Source: JBBSHS01 sp038232515
Lineage (GTDB): Bacteria; Actinomycetota; Acidimicrobiia; Acidimicrobiales; JAUJNH01
Direction: 5' to 3'
Assembly (NCBI GenBank): GCA_038232515.1
Contig: JBBSHS010000081.1
Span: forward strand, 1 to 10,874
Length of the DNA stretch: 10,874 nt
Positions 1 to 6,902 of this stretch are shown piece by piece. The first letter of the stretch is position 1. Every line of letters starts with the position of its first letter. A program made the position numbers and the translations under genes. The notes beneath the pieces are model-generated. The model was given only the letters and a program-made list of their open reading frames with translations. It did no database searches and was not told the origin of the DNA.

Positions 1-199
1 CCTGCCCGCCGAGCGCTACTCCCACGGGCTTCGGGAGCTGGCGGCCACCGAGGCGGCGCGGGGCTCCTTCGACGGCGTGGTCGAGGCCATCGAGGCCGCC
101 ACCGGCCAACACCTCGGCAAACGCCAGGTGGAGGAGCTGGCCGCCCGGGCCGCCGTCGACTTCGAGGCGTTCTACGCCCAGGCGCCACGTACTCGGTGA
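1..199 (+). pseudogene. ISKra4-family transposase fragment
   Basis: An open frame enters from the left edge (first full codon at base 2) and runs 65 codons to TGA at 197-199. It reads LPAERYSHGLRELAA and continues through a GSFD segment and a GKRQVEELAARAA segment to DFEAFYAQ. From memory this is the conserved N-terminal half of ISKra4-family transposases, before the catalytic core. The last few codons are not transposase-like: from about base 186-190 the sequence becomes a glycosidase gene fragment on the opposite strand, so the stop codon is supplied by that junction. No terminal inverted repeat or target-site duplication is visible at the junction, so this looks like a deletion or recombination scar inside the transposase gene, not a clean insertion. 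Without its catalytic part it cannot be active. The family call rests on motif recognition only. Confidence 0.72.
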
Positions 200-462
200 T
201 CCAGATCTTCTTGGCGCCGAGGCCGTTCGCCGCCAGGATGCCCTCGATGCTCGGGATCGTCGAGCCCATGATCTGCCAGGCGTTCCATGGCGCCTGGTAC
301 AACGGCAGCACGGGGTAGGAGTACGGGTGGTAGCCGACGCCGTCCACGTTGGCGAGCGCACCGGATTGGGCCAGCGCGGTCACGAAGTCGACCAGGGAGA
401 TGTTGCCCGATGCAGTCGTGGCCGCCGGCGAGATGCCAGCCGACACGATTACCGCAGCGGGG
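190..462 (-). pseudogene. Internal fragment of a paralogous GH-A glycosidase gene
   Basis: This stretch aligns without gaps to 760-1032 of the neighbouring glycosidase gene at a constant offset of 570 bases. On the minus strand it stays open and encodes about 91 residues, from PAAVIVSAGISPAAT through VGYHPYSYPVLP and PWNAWQIMG to KKIWITEY, ending right after the nucleophile Glu. About 13 residues differ from the intact copy and many third positions have changed. It therefore derives from a diverged paralog that was under selection for protein sequence before being broken, not from a recent copy. It has neither the start nor the end of the gene. One end abuts the transposase remnant and the other abuts the 3' end of the intact gene. 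It is a dead remnant of what was probably a tandem pair of glycosidase genes. Confidence 0.85.
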
Positions 463-473
463 CGGCCCTCACG

Positions 474-1869
474 TCAGAGGCGCAGCGCGGACACCGCCGC
501 TTGGAACGTCGCCCAGGCGGGCTTGTGGCTGCCATCGAAGCGGCGGAGCCCGAAGAAGTTCTCTATGGTCGTAGTGCTAGTGCCGAGATCCTGATCGGAG
601 TACCAGAACAAGGCGCCGACGTAGGGCGTTGCAGCCGCAGCCTGAACTGATTCCGTCGCCATCTGGGCCTGTAGGCTCTCGTCCACATGGTCCGGGCTGT
701 TCGACAGCTGCAGATTGGTCGCCGTCGCCCCCACCCCTGGTCCGTTGGTGGGAGCGCCGTATTCGGTGATCCAGATCTTCTTGGCGGCGAGGCCGTTCGC
801 CACCAGGATGCCTTCGATGCTCGGCGTGGTGGTCCCCATGATCTGCCAGGCGTTCCATGGGGCCGGGTAGGACGGGAGCACCGGGTAGGAATACGGGTGG
901 TAGCCCACGGCGTCCACGCCGGCGAGTGCACCGGATTGGGCCAGGGCGGTCACAAAATCGACCTGGGAAATATTGCCTCCCGGCACCGTCGCGGCCGGTG
1001 AGATCCCGGCCGACACGATGAACGCAGCAGGGTCGACCGACCGGATGGCCGCGGTGGCAGCCTTCAGCAGGGCGGCGTAGGCAGCCGGATCCGGACGCGG
1101 GGCCCAGAACGGGGTGATATTGGGCTCGTTCCAGATTTCCCAAGTGTGCACGCCGAGAGGCCCATAGCGGGCGGCCGCGGCTGCGGCGAAGGAGGCGAAC
1201 TGGGAAGGGTCCACCGGTCCACAGCTCTCGATGGTGCATCCGGCAGGGCGGGCCCAGGCGGGAGTGAAGTCCAATATCGGTAGGACAGACAGCCCCCGGG
1301 CCGTGGCTTGCTGAACGACGGCATCATGCTTCGTCCAGGAGTACGTCGATGGTCCCATCGGCTGAATTTGTGACCAGGAGAAGTCGGTTCGGATCCAGCC
1401 CACCCCGAGGGCGGCGGCGTCGTCGAGCACGACAGCCCGCTGCGCGTCGGTGAGCCCCGGGAGGTAGCCACCCATGGACATCCCGAGGGGCAGTCGGGGG
1501 GGGGTGGGGGAGGGCGTCGTCGTGGGGGTTGTCAGTACCGTCGTGGAGGTCGGCGAGGTGGAGGTCGTCAACGCGGGGGGGGGGGGGGGAGGGCGTAGAC
1601 GTGGGAGGGGTCCGTCCCGGCGGGGAGGTCGGCGGGGGCGAGGGCGTCGCCGCGGTGGGGGGGGGCGTCGTCGTGGGGGTTGTGAGTACCGTCGTTGAGG
1701 TCGAGGTCGTCAACGCGGTCGTCGAGGTCGTCTTGACGGTGCTGGTGGTCGTCGAGGTCGACGTTCGCTTCACCCCCGCAGAAGCGTCGGACATGCCGCT
1801 GGCCAGCAAGACCACAGTAACGCCCACGGTTGCTGCGGCGAACTGTCGAAAACGGGCGCGTTTCGTCAC
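474..1869 (-). CDS. Secreted clan GH-A glycosidase, frameshifted in linker
   Basis: Probable secreted glycoside hydrolase of the (beta/alpha)8-barrel clan GH-A; exact family and substrate are not clear. The catalytic part is open from 1571 to the stop at 474-476. It carries WEIWNEPN (likely acid/base Glu about 122 codons after 1571... residue 149 counted from 1571) and WITEYGAP (likely nucleophile Glu, residue 270 on the same count). The N-terminal part lies in another frame. GTG at 1869, preceded by AGGAC, gives MTKRARFRQF, a hydrophobic stretch TVGVTVVLLASG and a cleavage-like ASA, i.e. a signal peptide. A Thr/Ser then Pro-rich linker follows. The frames meet at a 15-C tract (1575-1589). 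Removing one C would give a continuous protein of about 464 residues. As written, translation from 1869 goes out of frame and stops at 1324, so no secreted enzyme would be made. Alternatives: phase variation, pseudogene, or homopolymer sequencing error. Confidence 0.8.
1512..1717. repeat. Imperfect direct repeat in glycosidase linker
   Basis: The segments 1512-1575 and 1663-1717 are near-identical direct repeats about 150 bases apart. The left copy has nine extra bases. On the minus strand both encode versions of LTTSTS followed by TTVLTTPTTTP, the extra bases adding Ser-Pro-Thr. They flank the C15 tract, so recombination between them would remove the tract and shorten the linker. This is typical of low-complexity linkers in secreted actinobacterial enzymes. 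Confidence 0.75.
1575..1589. repeat. Homopolymer G15 (C15 in the glycosidase linker)
   Basis: Fifteen consecutive G on the plus strand are read as Pro codons in the minus-strand gene. This is exactly where the signal-peptide frame and the catalytic frame diverge. Two shorter runs of nine G lie nearby (1496-1504 and 1657-1665) in the same linker. Tracts of this length slip readily during replication and in sequencing. A change of one base switches the catalytic domain in or out of frame, while changes of three only alter linker length. Confidence 0.9.
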
Positions 1870-2337
1870 GGCAACTTGTCCTATCGGTCGTGTCTGGCCA
1901 GGCGGGCACCTCCCGTCCCCACGTTTAAGATCGGTCACATGAGCCGCCGACTTGAGTAAGAGTTCGGCGCGGGCGAAAGGGATGGCAACAGGGTGCCGGC
2001 CGCTCGTAGGACCGTGATTCCGATTCAGCGGCCGAACACACGCCCCTGGCGGCTACGTCGGCCGGGAGGGTCGGCGAGCCGTGAAACCCCGTTCAGTATC
2101 GGCGACTACCTCCGGGGGGCCCGGCAATGGTGACCGACGACACATGCCGGATCCAGGTCACTCGCGGATCACGGAGATCCGAGCGGTATCGCTCCGATAG
2201 GGGCCGTCCGACCCATGAGTCCCGCCGTCTCTTGCCCGACCCCGGCGAGACAGGCGGGGTCAAGGCTGGCGGCGTAGCCGACGCCCGTGGGCTTGGCCTT
2301 GACGCCGCCGGGCACGGTCGCAGCCACGATGGGACCT
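1870..2337. other. Non-coding stretch with inverted repeats
   Basis: I see no convincing gene here. The short open frames have no ribosome binding site and resemble no family I know. Structure visible: CGGCCGCT (1997-2004) pairs with AGCGGCCG (2027-2034) across a 22-base loop, and GTCAAGGC (2259-2266) pairs with GCCTTGAC (2296-2303) around an inner GGCGT/ACGCC hairpin. The glycosidase promoter should lie at the left end on the minus strand, but I found no clear -35/-10 pair. The second repeat lies beyond the relaxase 3' end and may be part of a terminator region or a remnant. Confidence 0.5.
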
Positions 2338-2361
2338 GCCCAGCGCCGTGGGGCGCTGGGC
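2338..2361 (-). terminator. Strong hairpin after relaxase stop
   Basis: GCCCAGCGCC and GGCGCTGGGC form a perfect 10-bp GC-rich stem with a GTGG loop, twelve bases past the end of the relaxase reading frame. No T tract follows on the minus strand, which is common for terminators in high-GC actinobacteria. The position suggests transcription termination or 3'-end protection of the relaxase mRNA. Confidence 0.55.
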
Positions 2362-2373
2362 CTGACCGCCCGA

Positions 2374-3533
2374 TCACAGCTCCAAGCCGATGCTGCGGTC
2401 AAGGACACGCTCGCGCGCCAAGCCCCGGTGAGGCTGAGGCACGTTCGGCCGCTGCGGTGCGATGCCGTCGAGGCTCTGGCGCTCGACGTCCATGTCGTAC
2501 GCGGCGGTCTTGATCTGGCGCTCGAGTAGCTCGAGGCGGCGCAGGGCCTCGGGATGGGCGGCTTCGAAGTGCAGGCGGCCGTGGTGTCGGCCTTCGAGCT
2601 CGTCGCGCAGCTTCTTGGCCTCCGGCAGCTCGGCTTCGATGCGGGCCCGCTCGGGGGCGGCCAGGCGTTCGAAGGCGTCCCGAAGTGGTCCTTCCCGCTC
2701 GGCGGCCCCCTTGGCCCGTTTGCGCAACTGATGGCGCTCCCGGGGCCCGGCCTGTTCGGCCCGGACCAGACAGCGGTGCCACTCTCGCCTCCTCGCGTCC
2801 CAGTCGGTGGCGGCCTGGCCCAGGGGCGTGCCGTTGAACACCTCGAATCCCTTGGCGTTGTCCAGGGCCTCCAGCTCCCTCGTGAGCTGGCGGACCCGGG
2901 CCTGGGCCGAGAAGTAGTGGAAGCCGGATTCGGGCGGGATGACAGCGGCCAGAGCCGCCCGCTCGGCCACCAGGCGGGCGTGGCGCAGCCGGGCCGGTTC
3001 GGGTGCGTCGACGGTCCTGGCCGTCTGCGGTTCCCGGGTGGGCGTGCCTGCGTCGATGGCCCAGCCGATGCGCCGGGAGTGCGACCACGACCGCGCCAGG
3101 TCGTCGGTGGCCTGCTCCGGCGAGTCGGCCACCGGGTAGAGGGTGGTGCATTCGCGGGCCCGGCTCATCTTCACGTAGGCCAGCTCCCGGCCTCCCCCGT
3201 CTTCGAGGACGTGGGCCCGGGTCACGGTGGCCCCCTGGGAGCGGTGCACGGTCACCGCGTAGCCGTGGGCCAGGTGGTCGGCGTCGATGTCCTGGTCGGC
3301 GAAGCGCTGGAAGCGCCCGTCGTCCATGGTGGCGCCCAGCTCCCGGCGCTTGACGTCGACAGCGATCACCGTGCCGCGTTCCGAGGTCACGATCTCGCCG
3401 TTGGCCCCCGGAGCCAGGGTGACGATGCGGTCCCCGGCCCGGTAGCCGACGCGGCCCACTTCAAGCTCGGGCCCCCACAGCTTCCCCTTGGCCTCCATGG
3501 CCCAGCGGGCCCGGCGGTTCAGCTCGGCCACGT
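2374..3533 (-). pseudogene. MobF relaxase, C-terminal helicase part (out of frame)
   Basis: This is the 3' part of the relaxase-helicase gene, in a different frame from its 5' part. It begins at HVAELNRRARWAMEAKG, which continues the N-terminal part when one base is restored near 3533. It then shows the late helicase motif HGYAVTVHRSQGATVTRAHV, the UvrD/RecD-type motif V/VI region, followed by AYVKMSRARE. The rest is a long charged, probably helical tail rich in Arg, Glu and Ala, ending in a run like LARERVLDRSIGLEL. It has no start codon of its own with a good ribosome binding site; the frame merely happens to stay open upstream to 3591. Without the N-terminal half it has neither the relaxase site nor Walker A, so it would be inactive alone. 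If the shift is a sequencing error, the whole gene is 2374-5528, about 1051 residues. Confidence 0.8.
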
Positions 3534-5528
3534 GGCCCGCTTCCAGGCGTACATGGCGGTGTCGGTTCCCTGGGCCACATCCTCGCTCCAACCGGCCACG
3601 GTGGCGTCGAGGGCCGTGTCCCGATCCGCAGACACGGCGATGCGGCCGTGGCCGGCATACCAGGACACGGCCGCGTCCACACTGCCCGAGCGCAGTTCGC
3701 CCAGGGCGGCGCGTTCGGCCGGGTCATGTTGTCTGACGTTCTCATCGAGCACGTGCACCGCGGTGCCGAAGCGCTTCATCAGGGCCTCGAAGCCGCCGCC
3801 GGGGCCGACTGATGACAATTGACGCGGGTCGCCGACCATGACCACCTTGGTCCCCGTGGTCCGGGCAGCCTCCAGGAAGGCGAGCAGTGCCTTGTCGTCG
3901 GTCATGGCCGCCTCGTCGAGCACGGCGACGTGGCGCGGTGACGGTCGCAGGCTGTTGTGGGCGATGCGCCAGTTGAGCGAGGCCAGGGTCCGGCTCTCCT
4001 CGATGCCGGCCTCACGGCCGAGCGTCCTCGCCGCCTGGCCCGACGTCGACGTGCCCACCAGCTCATAGCCGGCGGCCTCGAACGCGTCGCGGGCCGCGGC
4101 CAGGGCCGTGGTCTTGCCCGCCCCGGCCACCCCGACCACCAGCTCCACCCCCCGGCCCGAGGTGAGGACCGCCTCCACGGCGTCGCGCTGGCCGTCGGTG
4201 AGGGGGCGGCCCAGGGCCGAGTCGGCCCGGGTCACCGCCGCATCGGCCGCCTCTGCTGACACGACCGGGGCGCCGAGGCGGGTCATCTGGGACTCCACGC
4301 AGCGGGCGATGGCCTGCTCCCGGGCGATGGTGGTGGCGGTGGCGTAGGCCGGCTGCGTCGCCCCAGGCACGCCGAGCAGCCGCACGGCCTCGGGATCGGC
4401 CAGGGTGCGCTTCACCGCCCGGCCGAGTTCGCCGAGGTTGCGGCCATAGAGGGCGGGGGCGACGGCCACGATCACGTCCCGCTGGGAGAAGACCTTGCGG
4501 TCCACCAGGGCGCTGCCGTCGGCCAGGGCGTCGTGAGCAAGGGATCGAAGCTCGACGTTGGTCAGCTCGGGTGCGGGACGGCGGTAGCGGGCGGCTTCGT
4601 GGTCGATGGAGCGGTTCATGCGCTCAACGGTCCAGCCCGCGGCGGTGATCTCGGCCTCCCAGCGGGGCATGAGCGCTTCGACAGCCATGTGACGCTTGGG
4701 GTCACGGGTGGCCCGGGCGACGACGTTGCGGGCCCGGTAGGAGTCATGGCCTCGGCGGTCCATCTCGGCCTGGATCTCCGCCGCCCGTTTGGAGTGGGCC
4801 TCGGTGACCGCCTCGGGGACGCCGGCGATGGCCCAGTGGCCCAGGCGTCCCGAGGGTCCGGGGTCGGCGACGATGCCGTAACCCAGCTCGACGGCCCGCT
4901 GGGCCGACGCCACCCGGCCGACCATGGTGGCGGCATGCAGGTGCTCGCGCCACAGGGCGGTGTCGGCCGCCTTCCAGCCGCCCTTGGCGTCGGCCATCCT
5001 CACCAGGTTGGCGACGAGCACGTGGTCGTGGGGGCCGGGGTCGCCGGCCCGGGAGGTGGCGTGGCGGGTGGAGGCGTAGATAAGGCCCTCCGTGGGCGTA
5101 CGAACCACTGCCCGGCCCCGACGGCCGCCGATGCCGGCGGTCAGCTGTTCGAAGTAGGCCAGGGTGGCATCACGCTCGACGTCCATGATCTTGTGCATGT
5201 CCTCGGCCCGGCCGATGACCCCCAGCTCGGCCACGGACTTGTGAGCTGAGATGATCAGCTCCAGTCCGGGGCGGGTGGTGTTGACCAGGCGCTCGCCGGT
5301 GGTGGGGTCACAGGCGCCGTCGGGCCCGAAGACGAAGGCGTACTGCTCGTTGGTCACCGCACCGGTGAGTCCCAGGCGCTCGGCGCCCTTGCCGCCCCAC
5401 AGCAGGGGCGTCTCGCCCCGGGACGCGTAGTAGGCCAGGGCCTGGCCGGGGTGGTCGTCGCCCCGGGCCAGCACCGTGGAGCGGTGGTAGTCCACGGAAT
5501 CGGCTCCCATCATCCGCATCCATGCCAC
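3519..5528 (-). CDS. MobF (TrwC/TraI-like) relaxase, N-terminal part with helicase motifs
   Basis: Conjugative relaxase that nicks oriT through a catalytic tyrosine and then unwinds DNA. From GTG 5528, the relaxase domain has a tandem tyrosine in QALAYYASRGETP (residues 33-34) and a metal-binding histidine set in STRHATSRAGDPGPHDHVL (H156, H167, H169). The helicase domain follows, with Walker A GVAGAGKTTAL (about 466-476) and Walker B VLDEAAM (about 536-542). The frame stops at 3519, soon after MYAWKRATWPS. The expected continuation, NVAELNRRAR-like, lies in the next frame, so one base (probably an A next to 3533) is missing. The GTG start is preceded by AGGGGAG (5541-5547) and gives MAWMRMMGADSV, which matches the N-terminus I recall for actinobacterial homologs. 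ATG 5519 is the alternative. The open frame extends to 5597 but those residues look non-coding. No coupling protein or secretion gene is nearby. Confidence 0.85.
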   Translation of the reverse strand: MAWMRMMGADSVDYHRSTVLARGDDHPGQALAYYASRGETPLLWGGKGAERLGLTGAVTNEQYAFVFGPDGACDPTTGERLVNTTRPGLELIISAHKSVAELGVIGRAEDMHKIMDVERDATLAYFEQLTAGIGGRRGRAVVRTPTEGLIYASTRHATSRAGDPGPHDHVLVANLVRMADAKGGWKAADTALWREHLHAATMVGRVASAQRAVELGYGIVADPGPSGRLGHWAIAGVPEAVTEAHSKRAAEIQAEMDRRGHDSYRARNVVARATRDPKRHMAVEALMPRWEAEITAAGWTVERMNRSIDHEAARYRRPAPELTNVELRSLAHDALADGSALVDRKVFSQRDVIVAVAPALYGRNLGELGRAVKRTLADPEAVRLLGVPGATQPAYATATTIAREQAIARCVESQMTRLGAPVVSAEAADAAVTRADSALGRPLTDGQRDAVEAVLTSGRGVELVVGVAGAGKTTALAAARDAFEAAGYELVGTSTSGQAARTLGREAGIEESRTLASLNWRIAHNSLRPSPRHVAVLDEAAMTDDKALLAFLEAARTTGTKVVMVGDPRQLSSVGPGGGFEALMKRFGTAVHVLDENVRQHDPAERAALGELRSGSVDAAVSWYAGHGRIAVSADRDTALDATVAGWSEDVAQGTDTAMYAWKRATWPS

Positions 5529-5546
5529 TCCGGCGAGGCCCTCCCC

Positions 5547-5564
5547 TGCAACGCAGGCGTTGCA
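5547..5564. promoter_or_regulatory. 8-2-8 palindrome before the relaxase start
   Basis: TGCAACGCAGGCGTTGCA is a perfect inverted repeat with a two-base centre. It directly abuts the relaxase ribosome binding site, about 20 bases before GTG 5528. A smaller palindrome, GGCAAGGTTGCC, lies at 5593-5604, four helical turns upstream. The position suggests an operator for a dimeric repressor of the relaxase, or a hairpin occluding its ribosome binding site. Part of oriT is another possibility. Confidence 0.5.
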
Positions 5565-6076
5565 ATCGTGTTCAAATCCTTTTTCCATTCTAGGCAAGGT
5601 TGCCAGTGCCGTACATAGCCTTCTGCTGAAGGGTCACGTGCGGCTACTAAAGGTAACCAGTGGTCAACCATACGGTCCGTCTTCGGTTCCCTGTTGACGA
5701 GTCATTGTGATCTTCTTGAACGGTGGTTTGGGCTTCGGAGGCCTCTGGCTTGCTTGTGCGGACGTCAGTCGGCGCTGGTCGGACGCGGGTGTGGATCGCA
5801 TCCGACTGACAGGTTCTGTCGTGGGGGTTGAGCATCGGGAGGGATGCGGCTGGTTCTGTGGAGTCGGCGTCCTGCATCGCCGGTGGTTGCGGGAGTTGTC
5901 GGTCATGGCGCGTCCCGTCGAGGTTGCGGGTGCCCGATGGGACGTGGCGCCTGGGCGTTCCTCCAACGTGGCGGTCCACGACAAGATCACCAACGAGCAT
6001 TCGGGCCGAGTCGATCGCGGGCCGCGGTACGCGAATCCGATCTGTTCCGCCACACGTTGGCGCACCGTCTGGGGCT
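5565..6076. other. Gene-free region between relaxase and TA-like operon, possible oriT
   Basis: About 500 bases with no convincing gene. The open frames on both strands are rich in Trp, Cys or Arg, have no ribosome binding site, and match nothing I know. Inverted repeats: GTCAGTCGG (5764-5772) with CCGACTGAC (5802-5810), 29-base loop; GCATC (5832-5836) with GATGC (5843-5847), six-base loop; and CGTCCC near 5910 with GGGACG near 5940. MobF relaxases usually have oriT close to their gene, so oriT may be here, but I cannot name a nic site. The relaxase promoter should also be here; I could not choose one. Confidence 0.4.
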
Positions 6077-6104
6077 GTTGACAAGAGTCAACGTGGTGTA
6101 CTCT
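6077..6104 (+). promoter_or_regulatory. Promoter with overlapping palindromic operator
   Basis: GTTGACAAGAGTCAAC (6077-6092) is a perfect 6-4-6 palindrome. It contains a consensus -35 box TTGACA (6078-6083). A -10 candidate TACTCT (6099-6104, TANNNT type) follows after 15 bases, a short spacing. The predicted transcript start would fall within a few bases of the ATG at 6114, and there is no ribosome binding site before that ATG. The first gene may therefore be read from a leaderless mRNA. A palindrome over the -35 box is the usual layout of toxin-antitoxin autoregulation. Confidence 0.6.
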
Positions 6105-6113
6105 GGTGGCTCC

Positions 6114-6353
6114 ATGGCGAGCAAGCGCCACCCGAACAAGAGCATCCAGGTGGCGCTCGTGTACGCCGCCCGGCAGGGATGGATCGTGACCAAGAGCACC
6201 GGTGGTTCGGCGCACGCCTGGGGCGTCATGCACTGCCCCGGCGATTGCCCGCAGGTCTCGGTCTTCTCAACACCCCGGGTGCCCGAGAACCATGCCCGGG
6301 CCCTGCGCCGGGCGGTCGACCGGTGCCCGCACCCGAAGGAGGACGATGGCTGA
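6114..6353 (+). CDS. Small HicA-like protein, putative toxin
   Basis: A 79-residue protein. It begins MASKRHPNKSIQVALVYA, then QGWIVTKSTGGSAHAWG, CPGDCPQVSVFSTP and ENHARALRRAVDRC. The order helix, Gly-Trp strand, Ser/His turn, strand, strand, C-terminal helix resembles HicA mRNA interferases, in which GSH carries the catalytic His; here GGSAH would place it at H34. This is a fold-level resemblance, not a firm family match. C41, C45 and C71 could form a small metal site, which HicA lacks. The gene overlaps the next by eight bases, is first in a three-gene operon, and is probably translated from a leaderless transcript. The upstream in-frame extension to 5844 has no start signal and crosses the promoter, so I use ATG 6114. 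It could equally be a nucleic-acid-binding protein without toxicity. Confidence 0.65.
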   Translation: MASKRHPNKSIQVALVYAARQGWIVTKSTGGSAHAWGVMHCPGDCPQVSVFSTPRVPENHARALRRAVDRCPHPKEDDG

Positions 6354-6879
6354 GCACCACTTCACGCTGACCATCCGGGGGCCGCTCACCGATGCCCTGC
6401 TGGACGCGTTCTTCGAGGCTGGCTGCGACGACGCCACGTTCTCGACCAAGGGCGAGCTGACCTTCGGCGAGTTCGACCGCGAGGAGGCGAGCCTGCTGGG
6501 CGCCGTCGTCTCGGCAATCGGCGCCGTGGAGTCCGTCGAAGGTGCCGAGGTCCTCCACGTCGACCCTGACGAGCTCGTGTGGGCGTCCGAGATCGCCGAG
6601 CGGACCGGCCGGTCTCGGCAGTCGGTTGACCTGCTCGTCCGGGGCCAGCGCGGCCCCGACGACTTCCCCGCTCCCCTGTCCCATGCCAGCCGCAATCCCC
6701 TGTGGCGCTGGTCGGAGGTCGAGGCCTGGTTCGCGAGCTACGAGGGCCGCCCCGCCGACACGGAACGCTCGGCCGTGCTCGGCGCCCTCAATGGCGCCCT
6801 CGAAGCCCGCCACGGCCTGCGCAGCTCCACGCAGAAGGCAACGCTGCGTCGCGCCGTGCGCCAGCTGCTCGCCTCGTGA
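6346..6879 (+). CDS. Two-domain HTH protein, putative antitoxin
   Basis: 177 residues. ATG 6346 lies inside the end of the preceding gene, three bases after AAGGAGG (6336-6342), so it is translationally coupled. Residues 1-72 look like a small alpha/beta domain (FTLTIRGPLTDALLDAF, then FSTKGELTFGEFDRE, then a helix and EVLHVDP), perhaps ferredoxin-like. Residues 79-130 look like a MerR/excisionase-type DNA-binding unit: ASEIAERTGRSRQSVDLL, then a PLWRWSEVEAWF helix, where a Trp-rich motif commonly follows the wing. The last 40 residues are helical and basic. I do not know a named family. A DNA-binding protein coupled to a small HicA-like partner under a palindromic operator fits an antitoxin and autorepressor, but this is inference. 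It could simply be a regulator. Confidence 0.65.
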   Translation: MAEHHFTLTIRGPLTDALLDAFFEAGCDDATFSTKGELTFGEFDREEASLLGAVVSAIGAVESVEGAEVLHVDPDELVWASEIAERTGRSRQSVDLLVRGQRGPDDFPAPLSHASRNPLWRWSEVEAWFASYEGRPADTERSAVLGALNGALEARHGLRSSTQKATLRRAVRQLLAS

Positions 6880-6902
6880 TTGCACCGATCGAACATGAGC
6901 CG

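Noticed and set aside
1496..1717. G-rich plus-strand repeats as a CRISPR array or G-quadruplex locus
   Set aside because: The repeats code for a Thr/Pro linker on the minus strand and have no regular repeat-spacer structure; quadruplex formation is possible but not supported as a function.
2554..3822. Long plus-strand open frame of 422 codons
   Set aside because: It is antisense to the relaxase C-terminal part, has no family resemblance, and has the Gly/Pro/Arg/Val composition typical of a high-GC shadow frame.
4533..5249. Plus-strand open frame of 238 codons
   Set aside because: Antisense to the relaxase domain, which has clear motifs on the other strand; no ribosome binding site or recognisable domain.
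5593..5602. GGCAAGGTTG shared with the tRNA-Gly anticodon arm, as a possible second attachment site
   Set aside because: Only ten bases match. About one such match is expected by chance in a window this size, and a real attachment core would be longer and include the T arm.
5693..5704. GTTGACGAGTCA as a second copy of the TA-like operator
   Set aside because: Spacing differs by two bases and the right arm is incomplete; without conservation data it is not distinguishable from chance.
5647..6233. Open frames on both strands in the relaxase-TA gap
   Set aside because: Overlapping frames of similar length on both strands, no ribosome binding sites, odd composition and no homology I recognise; better read as non-coding.
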